Assembly: GCA_900142905.1 (NCBI GenBank)
Contig: FSRV01000003.1
Span: 620,001-684,000 of the forward strand
Length of the DNA stretch: 64,000 nucleotides
Direction of reading: 5' to 3'
Origin: Burkholderia sp. GAS332
Lineage (GTDB): Bacteria; Pseudomonadota; Gammaproteobacteria; Burkholderiales; Burkholderiaceae
How positions within the stretch are numbered: the stretch's first letter is position 1; every line of letters begins with the position of its first letter. This document shows, in pieces, positions 8,149 to 17,240 of the stretch. The position numbers were made by a program, and so were the translations under genes. Below the pieces are notes generated by a model. The model ran no database searches. It was given only the letters and a program-made list of their open reading frames with translations, and was not told where the DNA came from.

Positions 8149-9801
8149 ATGGACGACCGAATGAACGGCTTGATGTTACAGAAACAGTTGTTGATCTCCT
8201 CGCTTATCGTGCATGCAGATCGCCATCATGGCGACACGGAAATCGTGTCACGCCGGGTAGAGGGTGACATCCATCGCTACACCTTCCGCGATTGTCACCG
8301 CCGTGCCCGTCAGATGGCCAATGCGCTCGTGAACCTCGGCGTCCGTGCGTCCGATCGCATCGGCACGCTGGCGTGGAATGGCTATCGCCACATGGAGCTT
8401 TACTACGGCATTTCCGGCATGGGAGCAGTGATGCATACGATCAATCCGCGCCTGCATGTGGATCAGATCGCCTACATTGCCGATCATGCGCAAGACCAAT
8501 ACCTTTTCTTCGACCTGACCTTCCTGCCGTTGGTGAAGGCCATTGCCAGCCGCTGCAAGTCGATCAAGGCGTTTATCGCCATGAGCGACCGCGCGCACAT
8601 GCCGCCCGATTCAGGCATTGCCAACCTGCTGTGCTACGAAGACCTGATCGAAGGGCATTCCCCCGACTACTCGTGGCCGAATTTCGACGAGGACACCGCC
8701 TGCACGCTGTGCTACACGTCAGGCACGACCGGCAACCCGAAGGGCGTGCTGTACTCCCATCGCTCGTCGCTGCTGCATACCTTTGCGGCTGCGCTTCCAG
8801 ACGCGCTGAACTGCTCGGCACGCGATGTGATCCTGCCGGTGGTGCCGATGTTCCATGTCAATGCGTGGGGGCTTCCGTACGTTGCGTGCATGGTCGGGGC
8901 CAAGCTGGTTTTCCCCGGCCCAGCGCTGGACGGCAAATCACTGTACGAGCTCTTCGAAGCCGAACAGGTCACATTCTCGGCCGGTGTCCCGACCGTATGG
9001 CAGAGCCTGCTGGCCTGGCTCGAACAAGGCAGCCTGAAATTCTCGAGCATGAAGCGCACCGTCATTGGCGGTGCGGCCTGTTCGCCTGCGATGCTGCGCA
9101 AGTTCCAGGACGAATACGGCGTGGAAGTATTGCACGCGTGGGGCATGACCGAACTGAGTCCGCTTGGGACCGTTGGCGCGTTGAAAGCCAGACACTTGGC
9201 CATGGGTCCGGAAGACCGTTGCGCCGTGCAAGCCAGGCAGGGCCGTGCGGTGTTTGGTGTCGATATGAAGATCGTCGGCGCGGACGGTCAGGAACTGCCC
9301 TGGGACGGGGTGACGTCAGGGGAACTGCTCGTACGCGGACCCTGGGTGGTGCGCAACTACTTCCGGAACGAAGGGGGAAACCCCTTGCAGATCGATGCCG
9401 ATGCACATGGCTGGTTTCCGACCGGCGATGTCGCGACCATCGACGCAGACGGCTTCATGCAGATCACCGATCGCAGCAAGGACGTGATCAAGTCCGGCGG
9501 CGAGTGGATCAGCTCGATCGACATCGAGCACATCGCAAGCTCGCACCCTGCGATAGCGACCGCGGCCTGCATTGCGGCAAAGCATCCGAAGTGGGATGAG
9601 CGCCCGCTGCTGCTCGCCGTGAAGCAGCCCGGTGCACATGTGACCGCTGAGGAATTGCTGGCCTTCTTCGAAGGAAAAATCGCGAAGTGGTGGACCCCCG
9701 ACGCCGTCGTGTTCGTCGATGCGGTGCCGCTCGGCGCCACCGGCAAGGTGCTGAAGAACCAGCTGCGAGAAAAGTTTCAGGACCACCTGCTGGCGTTATA
9801 A
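8149..9801 (+). CDS. fatty-acyl-CoA synthetase-like AMP-dependent ligase
   Basis: A 550-residue member of the ANL superfamily activating a carboxylic acid to its CoA thioester with ATP. The P-loop motif YTSGTTGNPKG is at residues 189-199, GWFPTGDVATID marks the adenylate-binding region, and the C-terminal catalytic lysine lies in GATGKVLKN near residue 537. The sequence is of the medium/long-chain type (AlkK-like). A second ATG four codons in (8161) is possible. Last enzyme of the operon; together with SDR and DUF849 genes it suggests degradation of a carboxylic acid by CoA activation and beta-keto cleavage. Confidence 0.9.
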   Translation: MDDRMNGLMLQKQLLISSLIVHADRHHGDTEIVSRRVEGDIHRYTFRDCHRRARQMANALVNLGVRASDRIGTLAWNGYRHMELYYGISGMGAVMHTINPRLHVDQIAYIADHAQDQYLFFDLTFLPLVKAIASRCKSIKAFIAMSDRAHMPPDSGIANLLCYEDLIEGHSPDYSWPNFDEDTACTLCYTSGTTGNPKGVLYSHRSSLLHTFAAALPDALNCSARDVILPVVPMFHVNAWGLPYVACMVGAKLVFPGPALDGKSLYELFEAEQVTFSAGVPTVWQSLLAWLEQGSLKFSSMKRTVIGGAACSPAMLRKFQDEYGVEVLHAWGMTELSPLGTVGALKARHLAMGPEDRCAVQARQGRAVFGVDMKIVGADGQELPWDGVTSGELLVRGPWVVRNYFRNEGGNPLQIDADAHGWFPTGDVATIDADGFMQITDRSKDVIKSGGEWISSIDIEHIASSHPAIATAACIAAKHPKWDERPLLLAVKQPGAHVTAEELLAFFEGKIAKWWTPDAVVFVDAVPLGATGKVLKNQLREKFQDHLLAL

Positions 9802-9882
9802 GTCAGGAGGCGATTTATTGGGATGGTTGTACAGCGACGTATGTCGTTACGGGTTGTTTAAAGCACAAAGACTGGAGACGCA

Positions 9883-11034
9883 ATGAAATTGAAATGGGTT
9901 GCTGCGGCCGCACTGGTTGCTACGGGAGGCGCGGCACATGCGCAATCGTCAGTGACGCTATACGGCGTCATCGATTCGGGGTTCCTCTATCAGAGCGCGA
10001 ACGCCGCGAACTTTCAGTCCAAAGTCAATCTCGGGCATGTCTACGAGCTCAAGGACGGCGGCATCTATTCGAGCCTCTGGGGCTTGAAGGGTACCGAAGA
10101 CATCGGCAGCGGCTATACGGTCAACTTCAAGCTGCAAGGGACGTTCAGCAGCGCCACCGGGAAAACCGGATTGGCCGACACACCGACCGCCACCGCGATG
10201 TTCAACCAGCAGACGACTGTGGGCGTTTCGACTCCGTACGGCTCTCTCGACTTGGGCCGGCAGATTGTGCCGATGATCTATGCGATGGCCGACACCGACG
10301 TTCGCAACGCCCAGTACTTTGGCTCGGTCCTGACCGGCTGGCTCGGCCTGAACCAGGCTGCGGGCTGGCAGGGCACCAGCACGAACGGCCCGATCGGTGC
10401 GCTCTATGACGACAACGCGATCGTCTACCGGTCTCCAAAGTTCTATGGCGCATCGCTTGCGCTCGAGTATGCGCCGGGCGGCGTCGCGGGCCAGTTCCAG
10501 GGCGGCACGCGCGAATCGGCCGTGCTGCAGTACTCGAACTACGGCCTGAACCTCGCAGCCGTGTACTACAACGGACATGACACCAACCCGTTCACGACGA
10601 CGGCCACCGGCATCGTCACCGCGCCGTCGACCGGCCTGAACAACAACCAGTTCTACTATCTGGGCGCGCAGTACACGTTCCACGGCTTCTCCGTATCGTC
10701 GTCATACAGCCGCGCCAGGGATCCCGCGAATACCAGCGGGCCGAAAGGGTTCAACCTGGAAATGTTCTCCGGCGGGCTCGGCTACAAGTTCAGCCCGGTC
10801 TTCAAGGTCACGTCGGGCTTCTATTACCTGCACGACAGGAACGTCGGGGCCAATCATTCGGCTGAATACGCGCTGGGCGCCGAATACAACCTGTCCAGGA
10901 GCACCCTCGCCTACGCGCAGGTCGGGTACGTCGACAACCACGGCAACATGAGCCAGACGATCACCTACGGCGCGCCGGTTCCGGAAGGCAGGTCGACCAC
11001 GGCGGCAATGATCGGCATTCGCCACAGCTTCTGA
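9883..11034 (+). CDS. Gram-negative porin (Burkholderiales trimeric type)
   Basis: A 383-residue outer-membrane beta-barrel. A clear signal peptide (about 20 residues, ending GGAAHA before QSSVTLYG) is followed by the standard start VTLYGVIDSG, the SSLWGLKGTEDIG strand and a C-terminal Phe after GIRHS, the assembly signal. The length and motifs match the major general porins of Burkholderia and relatives, which supports the host assignment. It probably serves uptake of the operon's substrate. It lies 80 bases after the ligase; co-transcription is plausible but not shown. Confidence 0.93.
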   Translation: MKLKWVAAAALVATGGAAHAQSSVTLYGVIDSGFLYQSANAANFQSKVNLGHVYELKDGGIYSSLWGLKGTEDIGSGYTVNFKLQGTFSSATGKTGLADTPTATAMFNQQTTVGVSTPYGSLDLGRQIVPMIYAMADTDVRNAQYFGSVLTGWLGLNQAAGWQGTSTNGPIGALYDDNAIVYRSPKFYGASLALEYAPGGVAGQFQGGTRESAVLQYSNYGLNLAAVYYNGHDTNPFTTTATGIVTAPSTGLNNNQFYYLGAQYTFHGFSVSSSYSRARDPANTSGPKGFNLEMFSGGLGYKFSPVFKVTSGFYYLHDRNVGANHSAEYALGAEYNLSRSTLAYAQVGYVDNHGNMSQTITYGAPVPEGRSTTAAMIGIRHSF

Positions 11035-11064
11035 TTCCACTCAACACAACAACTCGAGCATTCC

Positions 11065-11448
11065 ATGACGACAAAGAGGACACTCAGGAGCGCCGGTGCC
11101 GTACTGTTCGCGCTCGCATCCTTTCATGCCTGGGCGCAGCCGGGCGCAAGCGAAGCGAGCGCCGCTTCGAGCACAACCGCCGTCGCCGCCTCGGGCGGCA
11201 TGACAGCCAGGGACGTCCGAAAGGCCAATCGCGCGCTGCGCAGGAAGGTCTACGCCGCTATCGTCAGGCACAAGGAGATCAGCGCCGGCGACATCAGCGT
11301 CGTTGCGAAGGGCGGCACGGTGACGCTCAACGGCACGGTCGTGGACGCCTCGCAGATCGATAAGGTTGCCGACATCGCACAGGGAGTTCCCGGCGTGACC
11401 TCCGTGACCAACAGGCTGACCGTCAAGAAACCTTTCGGAGGCCAGTAA
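11065..11448 (+). CDS. BON-domain periplasmic protein
   Basis: A 127-residue exported protein: signal peptide of about 24 residues (ending AWA), a low-complexity Ala/Ser linker to about residue 48, then a BON domain (about 52-120) with KGGTVTLNGTVVDASQIDKV and GVPGVTSVTNRLTV. BON proteins such as OsmY bind membranes or help outer-membrane homeostasis. It directly follows the porin gene, so a link to the envelope is plausible; its precise job is unknown. Confidence 0.88.
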   Translation: MTTKRTLRSAGAVLFALASFHAWAQPGASEASAASSTTAVAASGGMTARDVRKANRALRRKVYAAIVRHKEISAGDISVVAKGGTVTLNGTVVDASQIDKVADIAQGVPGVTSVTNRLTVKKPFGGQ

Positions 11449-11570
11449 GCGAGGGCTCGGGCAACCGGTGCGGCGGCATCCTCCGGATTCCGGATGCGGC
11501 CGCCGCGCTGCATAGACTCAACTCCCAAACTGACCCGGAGCTGCCCTTGAAAATCACCAGAACCTAAGAT

Positions 11571-12053
11571 TCACAGCGTCAGTTTGGGAGATCCTGCATC
11601 CGGCGATAACTGTAAAGTAATTGTCGGAATGAGCACGCCGCCTCTGCCAGCTTTCTCACCTGACGCGATCTGGACGAATCCGCGCTTCCTGTAACAGGCT
11701 ATGGCTCGTGCATTACTGCACCGCACGTTTAATTGAATCGCGACATCGCCCGCGATCGCGCGAACATCGGCGATCACATCCCCGATGACGGCATGCCAAA
11801 TTCCTTTCCGTAGCAATTCAGATTGGCCGATGAGGATCCCAAGAAACACGACATTGGGTAGTCCGGCCTTGCATTCAACCCAAGTTGTTCCGGTCTCGAC
11901 GCTGTCAACGATGACGATTTTCCATAGGATCATTTGGGATCGATCTGGAAAATAGCGCGACATGAACCGACCTGCGTCGATCGCTCGCGCCCACGTCTCG
12001 ATACGCGGTATGTCGTCTTCGGTCGCCGTTCGCACTCGGATTTGCCGTGGCAT
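11571..12053 (-). CDS. GNAT-family N-acetyltransferase-like protein
   Basis: About 160 residues. From the ATG at 12053 (AAGGTCAG site upstream) the protein begins MPRQIRVRTATEDDIPRIE, a typical GNAT first strand and helix, and ends with CSNARAIACYRKRGFVQI, the family's late motif in which Tyr and a following strand shape the active site. The acetyl-CoA loop (Q/RxxGxG/A) is not well preserved (GQSELLRKGIW), so activity is uncertain. The longer open frame to 12104 is not needed. It faces the catabolic operon and may be a small independent cargo gene. Confidence 0.7.
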   Translation of the reverse strand: MPRQIRVRTATEDDIPRIETWARAIDAGRFMSRYFPDRSQMILWKIVIVDSVETGTTWVECKAGLPNVVFLGILIGQSELLRKGIWHAVIGDVIADVRAIAGDVAIQLNVRCSNARAIACYRKRGFVQIASGEKAGRGGVLIPTITLQLSPDAGSPKLTL

Positions 12054-12571
12054 TGACTGACCTTGGGTGCTGAGAGGTTGCTGGATTATCAGCGATTCAC
12101 GCACTCAGGTCGACTGACCACTCCTGGCCGATGGACAGATCGCTTCTTGATCGACAGCATCTCACTATGACCGCGACAACTTGATGCATCGGCCGTCCCT
12201 ATAAGCGCCAGTAGCTCATAGTTCGCCGCAGGGAAATCATACCTTTGACCCAAATGTCGCAGGCTCGCTATAAATGTGGATGGGATAAGCCTGTGGACAG
12301 TCCGTCGAATCACAGTCCCGACGTGCCTTTCATCGGCGGCGCCTCCAAATTGAGCAGCATGCCCGTGCGTGCAACTCGTTACGCGCCCTTGGCCGGAATG
12401 GTGCGGAAAACCGTATCGCTTTCGACGAAATCTAAACTCTGCTGAATGAGCCCGCGTCGACTGGAAAGCTCCACGATTTGACCCGTCTATTGAACCTCGC
12501 CCTGCCACTCGGAAACTCATAATCGGTGTACACGCGCATAACCTTGCGCCTATCCACCACTGAGGGGCTTC
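12054..12571. other. no recognisable gene; upstream region of the exported protein
   Basis: Long open frames on the minus strand here run through the next real gene and look like shadows. A 66-codon frame on the plus strand (12245-12445) has no ribosome site and no recognisable content. The right end carries TTGACC at about 12477 and a CATAAT box near 12518, which may belong to a promoter for the gene at 12572. Confidence 0.35.
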
Positions 12572-13129
12572 ATGTTCAAACGGTTTTTCTTCTGTCTTGC
12601 CGTGCCGTCCATCCTTTCCGCAGCGACGGTGGTATTCGGCGCAGAGCCGTCGCCACTCGACTACACGCTCGAATACCAACTGGCGGATGGAGGCGGACAC
12701 CTGGTCGAGAGTGGCCGCGTGATCCTGTCGCGCCGCAATCCCATCCACTTGCAAACCAGTTTTGTTCGCGTGAGCTTCATTTCCTCGTGCCGCCCCGACA
12801 CAGGCATTGTCAGCGACGAGCCAAAGTGCAAGACCGACACTACTGATGTCGGAAACACCTTGCAGATAGCTCTCGCGGACGCTAAGCCAGATGCGCTGAC
12901 GCTGGCAGTCTGGGTCGATCGGGCAACACTCGACGGCATGCAGACGATCCAGAACGACGGCTTCGCGACTCAACGTCCGCTTTACCATGGCTGGAGCGAT
13001 AGCAAGACGTTGACGGTCGCCCCTGGCGCAACCGCGACTGCCGAGCTTCGTGACCACTACAAGCTGACTCTGCACTCTACAAGCGGGAATATTTCTCCGC
13101 TCTTGCCTGTTGGGCAACCGGCATCCTGA
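12572..13129 (+). CDS. exported protein of unknown function
   Basis: A 185-residue protein with a good ribosome site (GAGGGGCTTC) and a signal peptide of about 23 residues ending VVFGA. The mature part is beta-rich, and contains two Cys (about residues 72 and 86) that could form a disulfide in the periplasm. It resembles small exported proteins of the PilN/secretin neighbourhoods only in size, and I do not recognise a family. It opens a rightward run of plasmid-type unknown genes. Confidence 0.65.
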   Translation: MFKRFFFCLAVPSILSAATVVFGAEPSPLDYTLEYQLADGGGHLVESGRVILSRRNPIHLQTSFVRVSFISSCRPDTGIVSDEPKCKTDTTDVGNTLQIALADAKPDALTLAVWVDRATLDGMQTIQNDGFATQRPLYHGWSDSKTLTVAPGATATAELRDHYKLTLHSTSGNISPLLPVGQPAS

Positions 13130-13179
13130 GCGGAATCCTTATACCGGACGCGCGCGCAACGCTTTCTCTCAGGACCACC

Positions 13180-13374
13180 ATGGCAGAACAGCTCGAACTG
13201 CGGGATCGGGACTCACTGAAACTTCGCCGGGTGCATTATCAGACGGGTATCGCCAGCTTCGGCGAGGGCGTGGTGACCGACCACGATCTCGAGACCGGCA
13301 TCGTCACCGTGATGGACGACGAGGACCAATCCTTCTGGCGCGGCCAGGAAGATCTGGTCGAAGTGATCGTTTAA
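13180..13374 (+). CDS. small acidic hypothetical protein
   Basis: A 64-residue acidic protein with a good ribosome site (AGGACCACC before ATG). The sequence looks like a single compact SH3-like beta fold (VTDHDLETGIVTVMDDEDQS), but no family was recognised. It is followed after 15 bases by the next gene, so it belongs to the run of small plasmid genes at 13.2-16.1 kb. Confidence 0.65.
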   Translation: MAEQLELRDRDSLKLRRVHYQTGIASFGEGVVTDHDLETGIVTVMDDEDQSFWRGQEDLVEVIV

Positions 13375-13389
13375 CGCTACGGACAACAC

Positions 13390-13743
13390 ATGCGCAAACT
13401 GATCGCGAAATTACTCCGCCATTCTCCCCCTGCCCACGTCGAGCGACTGGCGGGCTGGAATTGCCGTCGGCTGATCAAACGAATCGACGAAACCCGCGAA
13501 CTCGTTGAGCTGTTGCAGGTTCAGGCGCCCGACTTGTTACGCACGCACCCGTGGGTTCTGCTGTGGCTCGAAGACAACGATTCGTTTCTCGTCGAGCTCG
13601 CCGAAGCCATCGCCGAACCCCCGCTCACCGTCGACTCGTGCCACCGCTCCGGTATCTGGCTCCGACCGTGGCCATTGCAGCCGCTACCGTCACGCGCGAC
13701 AAACCCTGACCACATCGAATCACCATCCACAGGTGCAAAGTGA
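13390..13743 (+). CDS. hypothetical protein
   Basis: 117 residues, helical in the first two thirds, with LLRTHPWVLLWLEDNDSFLVEL as a hydrophobic amphipathic stretch and a Pro-rich end. No family recognised. Its stop overlaps the GTG start of the next gene, which indicates coupled translation and supports it as a real gene. Confidence 0.6.
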   Translation: MRKLIAKLLRHSPPAHVERLAGWNCRRLIKRIDETRELVELLQVQAPDLLRTHPWVLLWLEDNDSFLVELAEAIAEPPLTVDSCHRSGIWLRPWPLQPLPSRATNPDHIESPSTGAK

Positions 13744-14480
13744 CCGATCTCCGAATTCGCAGTCATTTTTGGGGCTCCGCAGCCCTCGTTACAGCCCTCT
13801 TCGCCACGTTCTTCGCGGTCTTGATCGCGGCGACAGGCGGCAGTTCGCCAATCTGGGCCGCAGGTCTCGCCGCGCTTACAACGTTCGCGATCGAGTACGC
13901 CCGAAGGCAGAAGCTGGCCAGACTCCGATCGGAGTTTGCGCAGTCCGCCCGATCGACTGACTGCCTCGTCCTGATCAACGGGGTCGTAGCGGGTTCACTT
14001 CCTGAGCCGGATTACATCGAGCTGCGCATCCAGTCGATGCTCGATCCGCGCAACTATGTCGGCCAGTTCATTGTGCTCGCTCGTTTCCTCTTCATCTGTC
14101 TTGCGGCGACTGCGGTCGCAATGCCCGTGCTGCTGTTCTGGTGGCTAATCATCGCCACGGCTCTCGCACCGGACAGCGTTCTACACAACCTGACGCCGTT
14201 TTACAGGATCATGGCCGCCGCACCCCCGATTGCCTCGACGGCGCCGATGCTCGGCCAACTGGCCAAAGCGATTCTCGCGATGACGGCGACATTCAGCATG
14301 CTCGCGAGCGGCGTGACGCTGTTCTTCTCCAGCCGTTTTCCCATCACGAACGTCTTCCAGCAAGCGGTAGACGAGCGACTGCGCTGCATCACCGGCACCG
14401 TAGCCAGGGGGGATGTCGGTGTAACGCGCGCCGTTGCAACCTCATCCGGAAACAGCCCCCGCACAGCGCGCGCCGCCTGA
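13740..14480 (+). CDS. multi-pass inner membrane protein, unknown
   Basis: 246 residues starting at a GTG that overlaps the upstream stop by four bases. Hydrophobic segments are visible at about residues 10-32, 36-50 (a short pair), 100-140 (two segments) and 165-200 (two segments), separated by a basic cytoplasmic loop around residues 50-65. No family recognised. Membrane proteins of this shape are common in plasmid accessory operons; a role in entry exclusion or signalling would be a guess. Confidence 0.65.
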   Translation: MTDLRIRSHFWGSAALVTALFATFFAVLIAATGGSSPIWAAGLAALTTFAIEYARRQKLARLRSEFAQSARSTDCLVLINGVVAGSLPEPDYIELRIQSMLDPRNYVGQFIVLARFLFICLAATAVAMPVLLFWWLIIATALAPDSVLHNLTPFYRIMAAAPPIASTAPMLGQLAKAILAMTATFSMLASGVTLFFSSRFPITNVFQQAVDERLRCITGTVARGDVGVTRAVATSSGNSPRTARAA

Positions 14481-14493
14481 GGACGCCCGTCTC

Positions 14494-14838
14494 ATGCCAC
14501 TGTTCGAGTACTGGCCCCTGGCGCTCGCCGCTGCCCTCATTACCAAGGTGGTTCGACGGCTGTGCATTCCTTTCGGCGCTCCATCGTGGATCGGGCACGG
14601 CGCGCTGGGCGGCACACTCGCGCTTGGGGCCCTCACCGCGTGGTGCTGCCGGGTCGACGAACGACGCAAGGCCCGGGAATACGAAGAAGAATGGATCGCC
14701 ATAGAAGCTGAGCGCCAGCTGGTGCAAGCCCACTACCCTCATTGCCACGCCACGCGTCTGACAAGCGGCGAGTGGTTTCTCACCGACAGAGCGACCGGTC
14801 GTGAGTATCAGCCTGAGCGTCCATCAGCGGTGAACTGA
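14494..14838 (+). CDS. small membrane-anchored hypothetical protein
   Basis: 114 residues from the ATG at 14494, which has GAGGAC upstream; the frame is open a further 20 codons but that part overlaps the previous gene. Two hydrophobic segments lie in the first 50 residues, then a soluble domain with TRLTSGEWFLTDRATGREY, a short beta-rich motif. No known family recognised. Confidence 0.6.
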   Translation: MPLFEYWPLALAAALITKVVRRLCIPFGAPSWIGHGALGGTLALGALTAWCCRVDERRKAREYEEEWIAIEAERQLVQAHYPHCHATRLTSGEWFLTDRATGREYQPERPSAVN

Positions 14839-14853
14839 TCGAACGGAGTCGTC

Positions 14854-16083
14854 ATGCCCAAGGTGTCTTTCGACAACGAGGAACATCCGCTGAGCGACGT
14901 GCAGGAAAACCCCGCACGCTATGTGTCACGGCTCGAACGCGCCAAGGTGACGCCGGGGTATGCCATCTGCCTGTGCGCCGCACGTCCGGAGCCGCTTCGC
15001 CTTGTCATCCGGCGCTACGGAAAGTTCTGCCACCTTGCGGGATGGCCGGAGGATGGCCACCGCCACTTCTCCGGCAGCGCCGGCCAGCCAGCATGCGTGT
15101 TCTACAAGAACCCTGAGGCGCAATCACCCGCCGCCGGAGGCGATACGAGCGCTGCCATCAGCGTCACGCCGATGGGGATCAACGCGAAACTCGATATTGC
15201 GCTGACGCAACGGGAAGTCTCGTCGGGCGGACACCGCAACGCCGGTACTGGCCAGTCGAACACATCGCGCCGCGCGGCGACACTGCTCGCCTTCCTTCAG
15301 GCTCTGTGGATCGCGTCGGGTCTGAACCGGTGGAACGGCCTCGCGACAAGTCGCCATTGGGGCGCCTGCAACGCGATGCTGCTCACCGAACTCGGCGATG
15401 CCGTAGTCAACGGGGAATCCGCGCAGAAAGCGCTGCACGTCATGCGTCGGTATGAAGACGCCGACCGCGCAGCGATCAACGCCGAGTTCGATGGGTTTCT
15501 CGACGGCATTTCGGTTGCTGGCGCAACGAATCGTCGCGGGCTGATCGTCGGCGAGATCAACGAGCTCGCGCGCACGCAGTATGGTTACTCGCTCAGCCTT
15601 CGGCAGAGTGCCCGGAGATACTATGGAAGCACCGACCTGATAACTCATGCGGAGAAGACCTTCCCCCACGCTTGGCGCGCTTTCGGCGATCGCGGCGCGC
15701 GAGTCGTTGCTATTCTCCTCGTTGAACGCACCTCGAAGGGGCACCTACGACTGGTCGACCTCGCGGCGATGCTCTGTTCAAACGCGTTCATTCCGTGCGA
15801 TTCAATCCACGAGGTCGCGCTCGCAAACAGACTGGTAGCAGAACATCGTGCCTTTGAAAAACCGATGCGCACGGCAAAGGGCGACGACATGCTGCCGGAC
15901 TTCGAACTCACCGACACGCCGCAGCGATATCACATCGAGGTGTATGGGATGAATGGCTTACCCACCTATGAAGCACGAAAGCAGGCGAAGCGCGAGTTGC
16001 GGCGCCAACGCGGCATACCCTCGGTCGAGTGGGATGTCGACCGAACCCCCGTCTCTCAGGTATTGCTTTCACCGGCCCGATAG
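14854..16083 (+). CDS. DUF1173-like plasmid protein
   Basis: 409 residues with a clear CGGAG ribosome site. The N-terminus (GYAICLCAARPEPLRLVIRR, then CHLAGWPEDGHRH) and the general layout match my memory of the DUF1173 family, proteins of about 400 residues found mainly on proteobacterial plasmids and ICEs, with no known function. Five Cys in the first 85 residues could bind a metal. The C-terminal part (about 330-400: DTPQRYHIEVYGMNG then a Lys/Arg helix) recalls a nuclease-like fold, as in proteins that handle DNA, but no catalytic motif is certain. Confidence 0.55.
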   Translation: MPKVSFDNEEHPLSDVQENPARYVSRLERAKVTPGYAICLCAARPEPLRLVIRRYGKFCHLAGWPEDGHRHFSGSAGQPACVFYKNPEAQSPAAGGDTSAAISVTPMGINAKLDIALTQREVSSGGHRNAGTGQSNTSRRAATLLAFLQALWIASGLNRWNGLATSRHWGACNAMLLTELGDAVVNGESAQKALHVMRRYEDADRAAINAEFDGFLDGISVAGATNRRGLIVGEINELARTQYGYSLSLRQSARRYYGSTDLITHAEKTFPHAWRAFGDRGARVVAILLVERTSKGHLRLVDLAAMLCSNAFIPCDSIHEVALANRLVAEHRAFEKPMRTAKGDDMLPDFELTDTPQRYHIEVYGMNGLPTYEARKQAKRELRRQRGIPSVEWDVDRTPVSQVLLSPAR

Positions 16084-16108
16084 GAGCATCCCCAGGTGGT
16101 CCCGCAGC

Positions 16109-16135
16109 TTGACTTCGACGGCGCGTCGGTAGGCT
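16109..16135 (+). promoter_or_regulatory. TTGACTT-type plasmid promoter
   Basis: TTGACT at 16109 and TAGGCT ending at 16135, 15 bases apart, about 75 bases upstream of the gene at 16211. One of seven similar sites in the window (see findings). Confidence 0.55.
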
Positions 16136-16210
16136 CGAGATCAAGACGACACTGTCGTCGCGCGGTGCCGGTCGACCCGGCCGTTCTCAACGAGTCGAAG
16201 CGACAGCCAA

Positions 16211-17113
16211 ATGAAAATTCTCCTCATCGATATTGCCCGTGATCTTGCAGACCTTGCTATGTCTGCCGGTCCGCATTCCGATTCCGACCTTTCCTCAACA
16301 TCACAGGACGCGTTGACTTCCATCCGCGAGCGCGCGAAGAGTCTGCGAGCACGCGTCAGCGCCCTGCTCGACCTGGTAGATGGTCCGCACCGCGAAGCAA
16401 TCACCGGCTGGACCGATTCGCATCGTCAGCTCTTTGGCGAATGGTGCAGGAAGAACTATCCCAACGAAGCGAGTGCCGGGACGATCGCGCTCGGTGATGC
16501 GTGGATGGATGGTCTGCTTGTCGGTGCGAGCGTGGCGCTCGTCGTTAGTGACCCCGCAATGGGCGATGCGACACCCGGCACGACCCCGATTGAGTTCGCA
16601 GGCATCGCCGACGCGATAGGTTCAAATAGCGGCGAATGGCGCACTTGTGCCGGCTGTCACGAGTCCGAGGATGGACATCCCGTCGGCGAGTACCCCTACA
16701 GCGAAACGCTCGGCTGTGACCTTGGCGGGGGATGCAGCGACTGCGGAGGAATCGGCGCCGTCTGGGACAACACCGACTACGGCGCCATGGGCAAGGCAGC
16801 GGCCGCCGCCGCACTCGCCGCCCGCAGGGGTGAAGACGCGACACAGGCCGCTGACGCGGAGCGTTATCGCTTCATCAAAGCGACGGTAGAACGTTGCGAT
16901 TCCGGCTGGGTTCGCTACTGGCGCCTCAGCACGGTCGACATGCCCGTCAATCAGCCCCGCGCAACGCTCGACGAAGCCATCGATGCCGCCCGGGCAACAC
17001 GAGAGCCGAAGAACGGTGGGTCACTTACCTGCCAATCTGGCGAAGAACGAGCGACCCGCGCTGACGACCGAGGCTCTCGAGCTGGTTACGGCGCTTGCAG
17101 AACGGACAGATGA
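16211..17113 (+). CDS. hypothetical protein with Cys-rich segment
   Basis: 300 residues. A helical N-terminal domain (about 1-130) is followed by a Cys-rich segment (about 144-185: CAGCHESEDGH, then CDLGGGCSDCGGIGAVWD) that resembles small zinc-binding modules, and a C-terminal region with RYRFIKATVERC, a motif seen in phage and plasmid proteins. No family recognised. Its last 30 residues overlap a minus-strand gene with a far better ribosome site, and read as low-complexity (TREPKNGGSLTCQSGEERAT), so the natural end may lie a little earlier or a frameshift may have extended it. Confidence 0.6.
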   Translation: MKILLIDIARDLADLAMSAGPHSDSDLSSTSQDALTSIRERAKSLRARVSALLDLVDGPHREAITGWTDSHRQLFGEWCRKNYPNEASAGTIALGDAWMDGLLVGASVALVVSDPAMGDATPGTTPIEFAGIADAIGSNSGEWRTCAGCHESEDGHPVGEYPYSETLGCDLGGGCSDCGGIGAVWDNTDYGAMGKAAAAAALAARRGEDATQAADAERYRFIKATVERCDSGWVRYWRLSTVDMPVNQPRATLDEAIDAARATREPKNGGSLTCQSGEERATRADDRGSRAGYGACRTDR

Positions 17114-17207
17114 AGTAGATCCCGAACGAATCGATCCCCGGGTCGGTCAGCTTCGTCGGGATCTCCTGGCGACAGCGGATACATTGCCAGAAACCAGTGC
17201 CGATCAT
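17025..17207 (-). CDS. small zinc-ribbon protein on the opposite strand
   Basis: 60 residues with two CxxC knuckles 22 residues apart (CIRC at about 9-12, CPFC at 34-37), the classical zinc-ribbon layout, embedded in FWQCIRCRQEIP and FICPFCKRRNQ. The start has an excellent ribosome site on the minus strand (GGAGGCAGTC before ATG). It runs against every neighbour, and its 3' part overlaps the end of the gene at 16211. Function unknown; zinc ribbons of this size bind DNA, RNA or protein. Confidence 0.7.
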   Translation of the reverse strand: MIGTGFWQCIRCRQEIPTKLTDPGIDSFGIYFICPFCKRRNQLESLGRQRGSLVLRQIGR

Positions 17208-17240
17208 GACTGCCTCCGATTGGCTAGCGGAACGCGAGAA

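Noticed and set aside
12089..13117. 342-codon open frame on the minus strand
   Set aside because: It is antisense to the exported protein gene at 12572-13129, which has a ribosome site and a signal peptide. The minus-strand protein is Arg/His/Cys-rich shadow sequence.
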